Shown here: piece after piece, positions 1 to 11,964 of the stretch
Position numbering within the stretch: the stretch's first letter is position 1
Layout: each line of letters opens with the position of its first letter
Source: Psettodes erumei
Taxonomy: Eukaryota > Chordata > Actinopteri > Pleuronectiformes > Psettodidae
Assembly (NCBI GenBank): GCA_016785225.1
Contig: JAFBJZ010000781.1
Span: 2,232,001 to 2,296,000, forward strand
DNA length: 64,000 nt
Reading direction: 5' to 3'
The notes under the pieces: generated by a model
What the model was told of the DNA's origin: nothing
The model's input: the letters and a program-made list of their open reading frames with translations, nothing else
Databases searched by the model: none
Translations under genes and position numbers: made by a program

Positions 1-2640
1 TTACACAGAAATTCATTTCCTGGAGCCGTGCCCCAACCCTAAGCATGACAACTACCTTTCTGACACAAACCCGAAACCTCACCGAACAGCATTTTCCCCA
101 GCGGGAGATGCAGCTTTTGTCCCAAACTGGACAAGCCTATGAGACGCATGCACCGTGGACAACAGGCTGCACCTGATTCCTTCACTCTTTACATTAATCC
201 ACATAATTCACATTTCCCCACGCAGCCATGCACAGGCTGCACCGGCAAACAGAGCACACACACACACGCTTGCATTTCGTACAATCTGTTACATAGGTGC
301 ACATGCAGCAGGTCACATGGACACAAGAGAAACTGGTATCCACATATACAAACACGGTTTGTGTTGCCTGGTTTATGACTTTGATGAATGGATTTTGGAT
401 ACTGTATCCTTTTAAAAAGTGGGTGCAGAAATCGGTACCACTGGGCACTGGGGAAGGGCGCGCGCACAAGTACACACACACACACACACACACTGCTTAC
501 ATATAAACTAACAAGCACAGATATATCAACACTGTATCGTGCATGCACTATAGTTGCATGCATGCAGAGATGTATAAATACACAGCCAGGGATCCTGTCC
601 CTCTGCCTGGGGAAGCCCAGTCTCTGCTATGATTAATAGGGGTTGTGTGGCTCCCACTCTTTACCTCATACTATCTCTGGGCTGAAGCTGAAAAAATAAG
701 CAAGCAGTCAGCTAACATGACATAGACAAGAAAAACCCCTCGGCCAAGCAGCCAGTGTGCATACAGAATGAGACAGAGCTTAGCGTGCAACGGTCGGGGC
801 CCAGCAAGCCTCGGAGGCAGAAATAAGGGCTAATTTGCAATAAAGCTTTGTACACTTTGCTTATACTGCATTGGCCTAGATCACTACTGTTGACACTGCC
901 ATGTAAATGCAATGTTGATGCTACTTTTCCCCCAACACGGTCCAACACACTGCTTTTTAGCTCTTTAAATGTATAATAATGCCCTCAAGATACAGAGCGC
1001 CACACTCGAAAAGCTAGCTTTCTGTAGCTGTAAGCAGAAAATCACTTAGAAGTGAGCGGGACAAACAGTGAGGAGCACAAAAAAAAGCCCGTGCCACCAT
1101 CCGTACCGCGCTGTTTGCGTGTCAACGCTCCCAAGCTCGGAAGTAGCTGGTCTGTCTGAAAATAATCTTCACGTCTTCTTCAGTGTCCTCCGACAACAAC
1201 ATCCAAAGAAAGGAATCCAGTAAACTACACTAATGATGGTAACCCAGGTCAGTCTCTTGGAATATTACCGTGGCTTGCAAAGTAATTTGCTCCTGCATGT
1301 TATGTCATGCGCCTGTCATGCTTCATATCCATGGTTCTGTCTCATTATTAAATGCAGCATAGTGCAAAGACACAAGGGGAAAAAACAGTACAGACATAAG
1401 TCAAAGAAACTGGTTAAAATGCAGTAATGAGATGGAAATATTTTGCAACAGATTTGCGATAACAAACTTCACGTGCAGGGACATTAAACTCAGAAAGTTC
1501 AGGGGTTCAACTCCGTGGGGAGCGGCCAGCGGAGAAACTCTCTACCAGCTTCCAGTCACTGACTCACAGGCCCATCTGAGCAGGAAACATGGCTGCACCC
1601 GTGTTTTTTCTCTGAGATTTCCAAACCAATCTGTCAAAGGAACCGAATGAACCCCCCAGTGAACATGAGGTGAGATCATAAACTTGTAGAAGTGCAAGCA
1701 TTTTCAATTGCTGTGACATAAACTTTAACTGTCACAGTTGCTTATAAGAGCCCAGGCAGTATTTTTTTCTTGGTAAAGTCTTGGTTGTCTGCCCCAGTCT
1801 ATGATTCCAGGGTTCCATTTTAGTATTTTTATTGGGTGTGCACAGGACGTATTTTCAGTTAGTTCCAGGTGTTTGGCAGTTTACCTTCAACTGTCAGCTC
1901 AGCATTTCCCAAGAACATGACAGGCCACTGAAGTGTTTATTGAACCTCACCCATTAACTGGCAGCGATTGACAAGCTTTGGAGTTTTTGGCAGAACGTGA
2001 GGTTAGCAGAGGTAAGTGGGAAGTGCAGATGTCTATATTAGTTCCTTTATTCTAAGTGCACATTGGCTCTATGAACCCCCTCGTACAACATAGACATTAC
2101 TATACCAAGAAACAGGGACACAAGGAGTTGCATAATAACTCTGAAGAACTTTGTGCAGCTCAGCTTGTTGCAGTTCTGTGTATCAAAACCTCCAAATAAA
2201 GTATTTTCAGATCAGGTTGGCTTGTTTCCTATCTGTCTGGTCATGTGACTGAACATGTTTTCAATATCCGGGTTATTTCGGCGAGTGTAACATAACCAAA
2301 GGCCAAGACATAACATATTACAATCTTCCTTTAACGTGACCACTTGAAACCAACTGTGTCCCTGCCAACAGTCAGCAGGTTCTCATCTGAACCAAAGCCC
2401 ACATCCACTGATCAGCACTCCCTCGAACTCTCCATGACACATTGATGGCCACTCCTGTGTTTGTTTTTTTAATAAAAGCTCCACATGACAGAGAGGTGAT
2501 ATTCTAATCAGTAGATAGCATTTACTTTCTTCTTTACTTTTGTAATTGAATTACCCGTGATACTGGAGAAGGGGGTGTTGGAGGGACTAAGGGGGAAAAA
2601 ATCAACAATTGGACATTGTTGCTGAAAAGATAACAGCGGT
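1..2640. other. Unassigned non-coding sequence
   Basis: I find no gene here. ORFs of 60-124 codons on both strands are chance frames, several running through CA-rich tracts. It holds a short CA tract near 256-267, the (AC)n at 472-493, GCATGC-rich sequence near 541-565, and an isolated Pol III B-box-like string (1504-1514, GGTTCAACTCC) with no convincing A box upstream. Confidence 0.6.
472..493. repeat. (AC)11 microsatellite
   Basis: An uninterrupted AC dinucleotide run of about 22 bp, seen directly. It creates spurious Thr/His or Val/Cys-rich ORFs on the two strands. Confidence 0.95.
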
Positions 2641-2874
2641 AGGCTCACTCAGCCGTGACCAGACCAATCGCCTGGTTGACCGGACCCGCTGGCAAGATTT
2701 GACCAGGGGGGGCTTTTTGCATGCGCATGTGTGGGGGATGCAGGGACGTGGCCAAACGGGTGCACACTGCACCCTGACGTGAGTCTTTGTCCTTCCAACT
2801 GATGGATGGGTTCATGGCCCCTAGTTTCAGAGTGGACACACACTCACAGCTCACTCCTGTTTGTCACCTCCAGG

Positions 2875-3070
2875 CGACGAGCGCGGCCATCGGCGCTCCT
2901 GTTTGATGAAACTCCACCCGCCAAACAGAGATGCCTGCTCACACAAATCCGCACTCCTGCAGTGACCTCCAAAATCTTTAGGGGGCGGTGGCAGAGCGCT
3001 CGAGTCAGCTCGGTCTCTCCCTCCAGTCGCTGTCAGTCCCCTGTCAGCCGCCATCTATCACGGCCCAGCT
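2875..3070. other. CpG-dense block, possible orphan CpG island
   Basis: I count about 15 CpG dinucleotides in roughly 195 bp, far more than in the surrounding CpG-poor sequence, together with raised GC content. A pyrimidine-rich stretch ending in CAG lies just before it (about 2853-2873) and could be read as a splice acceptor. The reading frame after it is Arg/Ser-rich and matches no family I know. In vertebrates such blocks often mark promoters or unmethylated regulatory DNA. Here I see no TATA box or identifiable first exon, so promoter function is inference. Confidence 0.4.
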
Positions 3071-3199
3071 ATTTGGGTTCACCTGCAGCCAACTACAGCC
3101 AAGACAAGAGGGCTTGTCAGTCTGTCAGTTACTGAGGCCTGGCCTGGGTGACCTCCAACACTCACTAACACAGCACGAGCTGCACGAGCTGCCTGCAGT

Positions 3200-4959
3200 C
3201 GAGTGGAATGAAGTTAAAAAAAAGACTGGACTGGACAGAAGTGAGAGGCATGAACATACAGTTCTTCAGTCAAAGTAACTGTCCAACTTGTGCTGAAGTG
3301 GCAACAGATCCTGTTCCTTGCAGCAGCGTGAGACATTGTCGGACAGCGAAAGGAAAAAAGTTTGGGGGTTTCTATTTGAGTGCAGCAGTGTGGAGGAGCT
3401 CACCAGAGACGCCAGATGAAAAATGCATGACAGGCCCAGGTAATTATTCTAATCCCACTCGAGATAAAATAGGATATCAGCCAAAGGAAATTAAAAAATA
3501 TCATTATTAGGCTTCACTCTGATCAATAAACTGCGTATAATTAAATTGTGACACCAGCTGAGATAGGGTCGTATACACTCCCAGCCAATGTGCTTGGCAA
3601 TGAGCCAGAAGACCGAACCCACCCTATCTCGTCCCTGGGTAGGTCTGACGCTGGGATACAGGCTCATCCTGCATGGAAAAATGATCAGCCATGGAGCTGA
3701 ACGCTGCCGGCCTCATAAATAAGACAGACGCAACGGTTGAGAGGGTATCCTGACACGAGGTATCTGACTGTCCAGTCCCTCGATCCAACCGCAGGGGTGT
3801 AAATCAGACGTCTACTGCTCGGAGGACAGCCGGCCTGAAGGGTAAGAGAAGGAGAGCAGAGTTCCACGGAGGTCGTCCTCTGCTGTTCAGCTTCCTTCTC
3901 CCTGGGGAAGGATTTACTGAATGCGCGTGCTCTTTAGATGCCACCCAATGCCAGATTAATACAGGTACATGTACACTCTTTTACACCAGAGGGTCAGTAG
4001 GTAAATCCAACCGTCATCTGCTGCTTGCAATTAAGCAGCACCAGAGGCAAAGCTGGTGGTGAAGGAGAGGGCAGCTGGTGCTTATCTGCAGGGAACAGAA
4101 TCCGACAAATCTTACCGTCAGGGGCACGCCAGAAGAATTCTGCTTCCCTGCTCAGGACACACATGCAGATCAAGTACAAAAGCCTGTAGTTACTAAAACA
4201 TTTTCTCCACCCTCCGCCTTGCTTGGCCTTCCCCTCATTTATCTTTCCCCTGACTATCGTCAATTACCACACACCGAGAGTTTATATTGTTCCACTTCAG
4301 GTGAACTGAATTTAATGCAAACGACAGGTCCACCGGAACAACTGATTTGACAGTTTGAAAGTCAGTATAGATATCTTTGGATTGAAGTTGAGAATTCTCT
4401 GAGCTGCACATTGCTTAAATCTGACCATTTTTATGCCAAGAAATTAAAACAAGTGTATTTACTCAGTGACTTTCCCACACCTTTATGCACTGAGGTGGTG
4501 AAAAGGGAGGGAAAACTATTCATTGAAGTCTTCAATTGTACTTCAGTGATTTGTAAAACTATTCAAAGCTTGGGGACTTGTAGAACCTGCTGCTTAAGCT
4601 TATGTGGTGCACATGTTAGCAAACAGTTCCCATTTACACATCCAGCAGAAATGGAGTGACACAAGCATTCATTTGGAGTCATGTTTCTGGCTGGACTGTA
4701 AACTACTCACATTCACGGACAATTGTGGAGCCACGAGGACGATGCCCGGGCGTGGCAAGAGGATTCCGATAAGTCTGACCTAATCAAGTGTAGAAATCCA
4801 AGAAAACATCAAGTAGCGTTACAGAAGCGTTGCAGAACAGAGATTTAATATCTTCTAATATTGTAAATATATCGCCAAGGATGATTTCCTTTGTCGTGTA
4901 GTTTTTGTGGGTAAAATCGCTGCCAGGTGCACAGAGTGCACTAGAGACACAGCGGTGGC

Positions 4960-4960
<1 letters not shown>
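3200..4960. other. Unassigned non-coding sequence
   Basis: Mixed-composition sequence with no recognised repeat, RNA gene or convincing exon. ORFs up to about 100 codons on both strands show no recognisable domain. Confidence 0.55.

Positions 4961-4961
<1 letters not shown>

Positions 4962-4996
<35 letters not shown>
4962..4996. repeat. (CA)n microsatellite
   Basis: A perfect 35-bp CA run, one of the two longest dinucleotide tracts in the window and probably polymorphic. Confidence 0.97.
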
Positions 4997-4999
<3 letters not shown>

Positions 5000-5189
5000 C
5001 ACCTCACCCTGCATCGATAACATTACATGCTGGTGTACGTGCACAGGGTTTTATAAATCTGATTATTTTTTGGCACCCTGAACCTGAACCGCAGTCGTGA
5101 GATGTTGACGAGAGCTCCGGTGTTTGTTGGCCAGTAGTATTCCATGGACCTCTGTCTGTGTTGAAGATACAACACTTCCTGTAAAACAG

Positions 5190-5450
5190 CTTATTTTCTT
5201 CGGCGCTTGCTGTTAGCCAGCTGCAGCTTGGGTAAAATGCCTGACAAAGCCCTCGTCTGCCTGCGTGAGTCCTGCGAGCCCAGGTCCTGGTCTCTCCCTT
5301 CTATTAACTCGAAAACTTTGCCTGGAAATGGATTCTGAAGCCAGTCAGCCACAATGTCAATTGCTTCATTTACCGCCATTCATCTCAGTTCCCTGCAGTT
5401 GCAGGTTAGCTAGATAGCATCATAGGGTGTCCCAATCATCACAAATCAAA
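5190..5450 (-). repeat. Dispersed repeat copy A with a small intact ORF
   Basis: This stretch is collinear with 25800-26020 in the same orientation. Shared blocks are TTAGCCAGCT near 5213 and 25814, a near-identical stretch around TGGAAATGGATTCTGAAG (about 5323-5355 and 25924-25956), and GGGTGTCC.AATC further right. On the minus strand it holds a 62-codon ORF (5379 to 5191) beginning MAVNEAIDIVADWLQNPFPG and ending in a basic KRRRK tail. Copy B keeps the IV.D.LQNPFP part in frame but loses the rest. I do not recognise the protein. It could be the first coding segment of an old transposon or a small duplicated gene. Two copies 20 kb apart favour a mobile origin. Confidence 0.5.
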
Positions 5451-5613
5451 TTTTGGTCGATGAGTTTGTTATCGCTCTATATTTATGTCAATAGATTTTA
5501 TTTGAGGCTGCAACCAAGGACGAGGCCCGGAGGTGGAGACAGCTGTGAGGACATCCAGTTCTAGCTCCATACTGTGGGATTACGGTTGTGATAGGAACTT
5601 AAATCAATTAGAA

Positions 5614-5638
5614 AATAAATAATAATAATAATAATAAT
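5614..5638. repeat. (AAT)n microsatellite
   Basis: About seven AAT/ATA units followed by TGTTCATAAC, seen directly. Confidence 0.9.
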
Positions 5639-5639
5639 G

Positions 5640-8010
5640 TTCATAACTTACACCTCTTAAAAATGGCAGAACCTGCAGAGAAAGCCCTTGAGGCCCCGAC
5701 TGACCTCATCTGATCATTAATTCGTCAAACTTATAAAAGATCCCAGCTATCATACATAAACTAACCCTTATGTAGTTTTCATAAAAGGCTATTATCTACG
5801 TCAGTCTAACCCCACATAAAAGGAAAATGACCCTCCTGCAACTGAATGTTCGCAGACCCATTCCAACCACAATGCCCATGAGTGGATCTCATTTGATTAG
5901 GAATGTCAGCTAAAAACACGACAACGGGAACAGCTGCATGGTAATATATCTAATTTTACAGCTGAGCTTTTAGTCCTAGACCATTAGCCAAGCATCTGGT
6001 ATGGCGTGTCCTGATGATAGTCCAAACCTGGCAGCTCAGCGAGCATTAAATCAAGATGTATTACAATTCGGCTTCTGCACGTTTCATTTCAGGTGGCGAG
6101 CCGACGCTGGTACAACTTACAACAAAGAATACGGAGGAAAGAGTCAAAGCCTGAGCTGTCTGGAATGTTTAGTTTTAAGATGTTTTCACACATTTTTTTT
6201 TCCCACAGATTTCTCCCTTTGCACCTGCATCTTCCACAAATTAGCTCTGCAGACATTGCTGTTTTCTTGAGCTGTCCAGCTGAAATACTGTACACCATAT
6301 ATCATTAAGCAGTGCAAGATAGTTCACTGTGACTCCCAAACTGACAGATTACAAAGAGAAGAATTTGAAAAACTTTGGCCAGTTCTCCGTCTGTAAGCCA
6401 ACGCCAATTTGACCCCAAGGAACAAAAGCAACATGCTTCCAAAATTTACTGGCTCGAGGTTAACAAGGTCTAGTAGTTAGGCAAACAGCACGTCCCCGGG
6501 ATGCAGTAAATAATGGCGAGCGCCACAGTGCGAGGTCACCGGATCTGTGTACGTACAGTATGTTTGCATCTGGCCAGTAAGTATTTTTATACACCTGGGT
6601 GGGCTTGTGTGGGCTTTTGGAAAAGAGCGCTTCAGACAGACTAAGACTGATTTGGAGGATGACAAGGACGGAGAGAGGGCGCACCTACTGCCTGTTTTTG
6701 TCAACATTTGCATCAAATCAGTTTATCGCTGTCTTCCTTCAGTCTTGATTGTTGAGAATACAATGCTGGCAGTCATCCTGGGAACAAAGAGAGACAAATA
6801 AAGACGCAAAAAGACAGACTCTCACCTAACTATCCAGCTTATTATCCGACAGGAATCTGCACGGCCCGATTTGATTAGGATGCCCTCACAAGGTCTGCAA
6901 CTTAATCACGGCTGTCACTGCAACAGGGCTCCTTGATAAAGCTCTCTGTGGCAACTGGGATTCAATCATGTTGCAGAAAAATCCCATCTGCAGACATGGC
7001 TGTCAATGCAGGCTTACTGACGTTAACTCAGTTATGTTTTAGCCATGTTGGAGTTGGTAACGTTAGTCCATCAGACTGAAAAATCTCACGACCTCCTGGA
7101 AGGACTGCCATGACATTTCTATTAATCCTATCGGTGATCTCAACATGTATTCGATGGATATACATATCATAATTGTGTATAGTGACATTCATAGTGGCCA
7201 GACTAAGTAGCCTACTGACTGTCAGCATCAATATATTTTTCCTAAAGCGCCGCCATGGGGTTGAACAGTGGTCAATGGATGTCCATGACATTTTGAACAG
7301 ACAATCACTGTATCTGGACCTGGATATTTTATCTGGATAATCAAAAACTGTTGATACCGCATTTACACGCATGCAGATCGCAGTAAAGTAAAAAAGCAGA
7401 GTAAAAAAGCAATCAGAGCAGCAGCGGTCAGGCACGCATTCAAATGAGGAAGTTATAAGGTCGCCTGACTCCACCTCTTCCTGTCAGAATAAGCGAGCCT
7501 GGTAAACACTGCAAGTGGAAATCTCCCCTTCTGGGCACTGCTTTCTTCACTCGTGGCACACCATGTGTATTGACAAGCTTTGAGATACAATCAGAGGTTG
7601 GTTGTGAGAGCCAGAACACATATTAATATGTATAATATGTATTAATAGGTGTAAATCCAGAGACCCATGACCCATGTCCTAATCCAAATAATGGATCAAG
7701 ACACAGATCACATGTTAACAAATAAGAAATCAGTGTAAATGTCTTGTTAATCTTTAGAATGAAGAAAAACAACATCTGAAAGTTACTGGAATCAATATCT
7801 GTCTCTCTGTTTGGTTACCTAAAGTATGTCCATCACAGAATCAGCCTGGCAGTCTGTGTGCTTCTTTCTTCTCATCAATATTCTTCATCAGTCTCACACC
7901 TTTGTATTTTGTCAGCGAACATCTTCCAATCAGACACAAAACTCTCCAAATAGCGTCCCGCTGTCCATCCCAGAGACCTCCAGTTGACCTGTTGCTGACC
8001 ACTACCAATC
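5640..8010. other. Unassigned non-coding sequence
   Basis: No gene or repeat recognised. A 148-codon minus-strand ORF (7474 to 7028) is long for chance in this window but shows no signal peptide, domain or low-complexity bias that I can interpret. A small AT-rich inverted repeat (ATTAATA/TATTAAT) lies near 7622-7648. Confidence 0.5.
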
Positions 8011-8013
8011 AAC

Positions 8014-8062
8014 CACACACACACACACACACACACACCCTCCACCACCTCCACCACCTCCA
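8014..8062. repeat. Compound (CA)n plus CCACCT-type short tandem repeat
   Basis: A 25-bp CA run (8014-8038) passes directly into two to three copies of a nine-base TCCACCACC unit (about 8041-8062). Confidence 0.9.
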
Positions 8063-8191
8063 CCCCGGCCCATCACCCGGCTCAGTCATGCACGAGACAG
8101 TTGGGGTCGACTGCCAGTCTAATAAATCTGACCAGAAAGAGGAGACCTGCTCACCCGGGTTTACTTTAAAGAGACCTCTCTGACATTTAGC

Positions 8192-8216
8192 CTCTCTCTC
8201 TCTCTCTCTCTCTCTC
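8192..8216. repeat. (CT)n microsatellite
   Basis: A perfect CT run of about 25 bp. With the CA tract at 8014 it gives two dinucleotide arrays within 200 bp. Confidence 0.95.
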
Positions 8217-8289
8217 CATTTGATGCATAGCCCCGGGCGTGAAGGTTGATAGCGGCCTGACTGAACAATGAGCACCTGTGTGTGGGTTT

Positions 8290-8490
8290 GTGTGCGCGCA
8301 TGTGCTCAGCCATGCAGCGAGAATGACCTTCCCTCGGTTGCTCTCCTGCTACAACATCCACGTGAGAGAAAGCACAGCCCCCCTCTCTGCTCGCATTAAC
8401 ATGCCCCGTGTGCGTGCAGACGGGATCGCTGGGGCGCTCGTCGCGTTCCCTTAAGCCGTGCTGACGATCCAAACCAGCTCCGAAAGGTTA
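8290..8490. other. CpG-dense block, possible orphan CpG island
   Basis: About 17 CpGs in 200 bp, most of them clustered at 8395-8485 around GGGCGCTCGTCGCG, while the flanks are CpG-poor. No recognisable exon or TATA box accompanies it. By analogy with other vertebrate genomes such a cluster may be an unmethylated regulatory island, but this is inferred from composition only. Confidence 0.4.
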
Positions 8491-9670
8491 GCAGAAATGG
8501 TACATTGCTAATAAGCTGATGTATGCTGCACATAATGTAAAAAAGTTGATTATTAAGACAACTGCAATTACACAATAATGAATCTGTGCTTGCCATCAAA
8601 GGGTACCAACTGAATTGCTGCGATCAGGGCCAAATTTCGATAACTTGGTGTGGGGGCGCCGAGACTTTGTCAAGTCTGAACAAACAGGCATGAGACTGCC
8701 CCACAGGCATGATTACGGCTTATGTCCATCGCCAAAACATCCATAGAATCATCCCGTATCACAGTAGTTTATTGTACTAGGTGATAGCCAGTACATCCGG
8801 AATTAGCTCATACCTAGTTGATTTTAATTTTTTCAAATGAACTAGCTAGATTCATGGCAACATTATAATTCCTGTGCCTTATTTATGACTTTCAATATTT
8901 AAGGTAATGAGCAAAAACTTTGTAGAAAAGAAATAATTCACTCAGATTTTTCAGATCATATTCAGGCCAGTAATAATGCATTTGCATTTTCTATATTCAC
9001 TGTGTTAACCATTACCTTGGGTGTGCCTTTTTCCCCATAACACAAGGGCACTCATTTGCGTCACAGTTGTTCTCGAAATAATAGGTTAGAAGCTTGTTAT
9101 CAACTCTGTTTTCTCTAAATGTGCACTTGGAAAGACCTTGAGAGGTTCTGATCTATGGCACTGAGTTCATGTATTCATCCATGTATTTGTTTATCCGCTT
9201 GTTTACACTCAATTATACCAAACTATGTTCAGAAAGCAGCAACTTTCAGGTTGAATCAGAAAATGGTTGTATGGGTCATGCTGGTAGGCAATTACAAACG
9301 CCCCCTTTGGTCTTCAGCTATGAGGATGTGCTGATGTGATTTTCATGATAACACATATGTTAAATATATAAATAAATGACGCATAAGCTTAACTTTAGGA
9401 GAAGCTTTTCACATTCATTCAGCTCTTCTTCTTCTCGTGCTGAAGCGCAGCCGACCCTCCCCGCTGTCACTGTCATCACCCTCTCTAATGTCCCGCCCTT
9501 TACCCTGCTAAACGAGGCATTTCACCACCATATCAAGGGCCCCGCGCCACGGACATGGACGCCCGATGCTTTCAACTCCGACACACCTGTGTGTCCCACG
9601 CATCAAGGCCATCTCCCCTGTCCTCCGACAAACAAGGGCAATCCTCCCCTCCCAAAGATAAATGGTGGCT
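8491..9670. other. Unassigned non-coding sequence
   Basis: AT-rich up to about 9400, then more GC-rich. The plus-strand ORF starting at 9376 is Ser/Pro-rich, ends in a GT tract and looks spurious. No repeat recognised. Confidence 0.5.
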
Positions 9671-9712
9671 TTTTTTTTTCACCGGAGGGTGTGTGTGTGT
9701 GTGTGGGGGGGG
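9671..9712. repeat. T-run, (GT)n and G-run composite
   Basis: A nine-base T run is followed, after a short gap, by a 16-bp GT run (9689-9704) that ends directly in about eight G residues. Confidence 0.9.
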
Positions 9713-11780
9713 TGCTGCTGTCGATGAAGGACGGCGATGTCTGATCAGCGTATACATGTCGTACGTATACAACCTACAACGCACAAGCACACGTCTGATT
9801 CCAAGCGTGATAGCTTCTCTCTCGACGAGTTTGAAAATAACAGCTTCAAAGACATAATGATGCATCTGTTTCACAGATCCATTTGTATGGAGCGGTTATT
9901 CTCACTTTCAAAACTTTTCCTACAGAATGCAGTGGGTCTTGATCAGTGATCCTACCAAGAGTTTCGGCCCATGGCCGACTCCACCGACCAGTGCTCATGT
10001 GAGACAGGATCATGTTTATGGTTACGTGATAAACCCCACTGGCTGTAGTTATTATGACAGGACTAAAGTAAGGCAGGATGACATGAGGTGACGTTAAGGT
10101 GGATCAACTGTGAGTCCTGCGTCAAAATGGCAGTCAGCCTTTGCTCTTCTTTTTTTGCAACGACCGTTCCAGAACCTTAACCACATTTTATTACAGTAAC
10201 CATGGCGACAAAGGGTGTCCATAAGGCAGAGACAAACAACCTATATGGTCAATTAAGTTGATAGCGCTGGATACTTATATCCTCTCCTGGACTCAACAGT
10301 CCTTCACGTTAGAGATGATTGTACTCTCCCTGACATCACGAATGGAATTTCAGTGATGCACAGTTATTTGTGTGAATCGCACAAGTCACAACAAAAGGAC
10401 GCTTTCTTGATCCAAAGCCATGTATACTGTATATTTAATAACTCCCCCTACTTTGCTGCTCTATAAAGGTCACGGCTCTGCTTAAATTGTGTGCTGCGGC
10501 AGGTGCGCAGTCTGCACCATAACCAGCTGAAAACATCATGTTCTCACTTCAGACACTGTTTGTCTAATGCATATTCTAACAGATTTAATTCAGCTCACTG
10601 AATAAAACCCTTCTGGATCTTTGCATGAAAGATCGAAAGGTCAACTATGCATTTTCCTGCACGTGCTCACGCAGACACGCACGTACGCTCAGCTTCCTCG
10701 GCAGTCTTTGAGGCCTTATGCTTGAGATGAATCTAACTTCAGAAAGGCCAGGGTGTGCAAGCCTCCCAGTCTCAAGTTCAGCCCACATCATTCTCCATGC
10801 ATCATTACCGCCCCAAGAACCTTGAGCCAACAAACAGCTCAGTGGCACTGCTCTCACTTAAAGGCGAGAGGGGGAATTTAAAAATACGCACAACCACACG
10901 CATACCAAAGTGCTCAGACTGCCAGTGTACAGCGTGGACTACAACACAATAACTTAGGTGTTTAAAAAAAGATAAGAAAGCGTCTGCATCAAAATTACTC
11001 ACAAGCGTGGACAAGCATACACAGACGAACACTTCCCTATGGACTGAATTTAGACCTGAGAGCTGTAATTAATATTTGGAAAATACGCTCAGTATTAAAG
11101 TCACCCCACAGGACTTTTCAGTGCAGAGGAACGTTCAAATAATTAAAACCAGTAATCAGATACATGCACAAGTGGCTAGTGTGTGTCTAAAGATAGATGT
11201 GCGCTTCTTTTTCCCTCATCCCAAGACAATATTCGTCCCTGCACAGTAAAGGAAACGAAGAATAAATAAAGAAGACATTGCCAGTGCTGGAATAATTATA
11301 CGCTGCTCTATCCAATCTACATAAATAAACATTCACTAGGCAAGAGAGGGAGAGAGCTTACGGTTATGATTAAAATCATTTTTCAGGCCGCGGCCCACCA
11401 CGTTTTGAAGCGTGTTTATGGCTGCAAGCATGTTTTACATTGTGGATGAAATATTTGGTTTAGCTTGGCCATGTCCAGTGACTCACGGTGCAGGATGTGG
11501 AGTGTGTAACCCAGTGTGACATTAACTATTCATCTCTGACCTAAAACACAGCAACAGCAGGAGCTCAACACGCTTTCCTCAAAGCATTATTTGATGATCT
11601 ATTTTTATGTGCTTCAAGGACCTGCTCAGACCTGCCGTGTGATTATTTTTTCAAGAGATGCGACTGGGGGGGATTAATGCCAGTGTGACTGGGAGCGTCA
11701 AGGGGTCCTCACTGAATGTTGACCTTGCATAACCCCGGTTTGAACACATGATCAAGAACCACTGCTAAAAAAACACTCAC
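9713..11780. other. Unassigned non-coding sequence
   Basis: I see no gene, RNA gene or recognisable repeat. All ORFs are 100 codons or shorter, overlap on opposite strands and have no recognisable motifs. Confidence 0.5.
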
Positions 11781-11784
11781 AGTG

Positions 11785-11816
11785 CAAAATATTAATGTTT
11801 CAAAATATTAGTGTTT
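11785..11816. repeat. 16-bp tandem duplication
   Basis: CAAAATATTAATGTTT is followed immediately by CAAAATATTAGTGTTT, one mismatch in 16. This is a local duplication, probably by replication slippage. Confidence 0.9.
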
Positions 11817-11942
11817 CAGTGGTGCATAGCAGTGGTGGCGCAGTCAACAGTGAAGCCATGAAATAAAAATTCTTCATTAATAAGAAAATAAGTCAGCGAC
11901 GTGTAGCCACTGTAGCTATGCCAGTTTTTCAAATTATGGAAG

Positions 11943-11964
11943 GGTGTGTGTGTGTGGGGGGGGG
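11943..11964. repeat. (GT)n followed by a G-run
   Basis: A short GT run ends directly in about nine G residues, the same arrangement as at 9689-9712. Confidence 0.9.

Noticed and set aside
1504..1514. Perfect B-box string GGTTCAACTCC
   Set aside because: No A box at suitable spacing and no SINE body recognised around it.
1967..1980. 14-base word ATTGACAAGCTTTG shared with 7569-7582
   Set aside because: Several shared 14-mers are expected by chance within 64 kb, and the flanks do not align.
7028..7474. 148-codon minus-strand ORF
   Set aside because: Composition and motifs give no family, no signal or membrane segment, and no flanking splice logic; likely chance.
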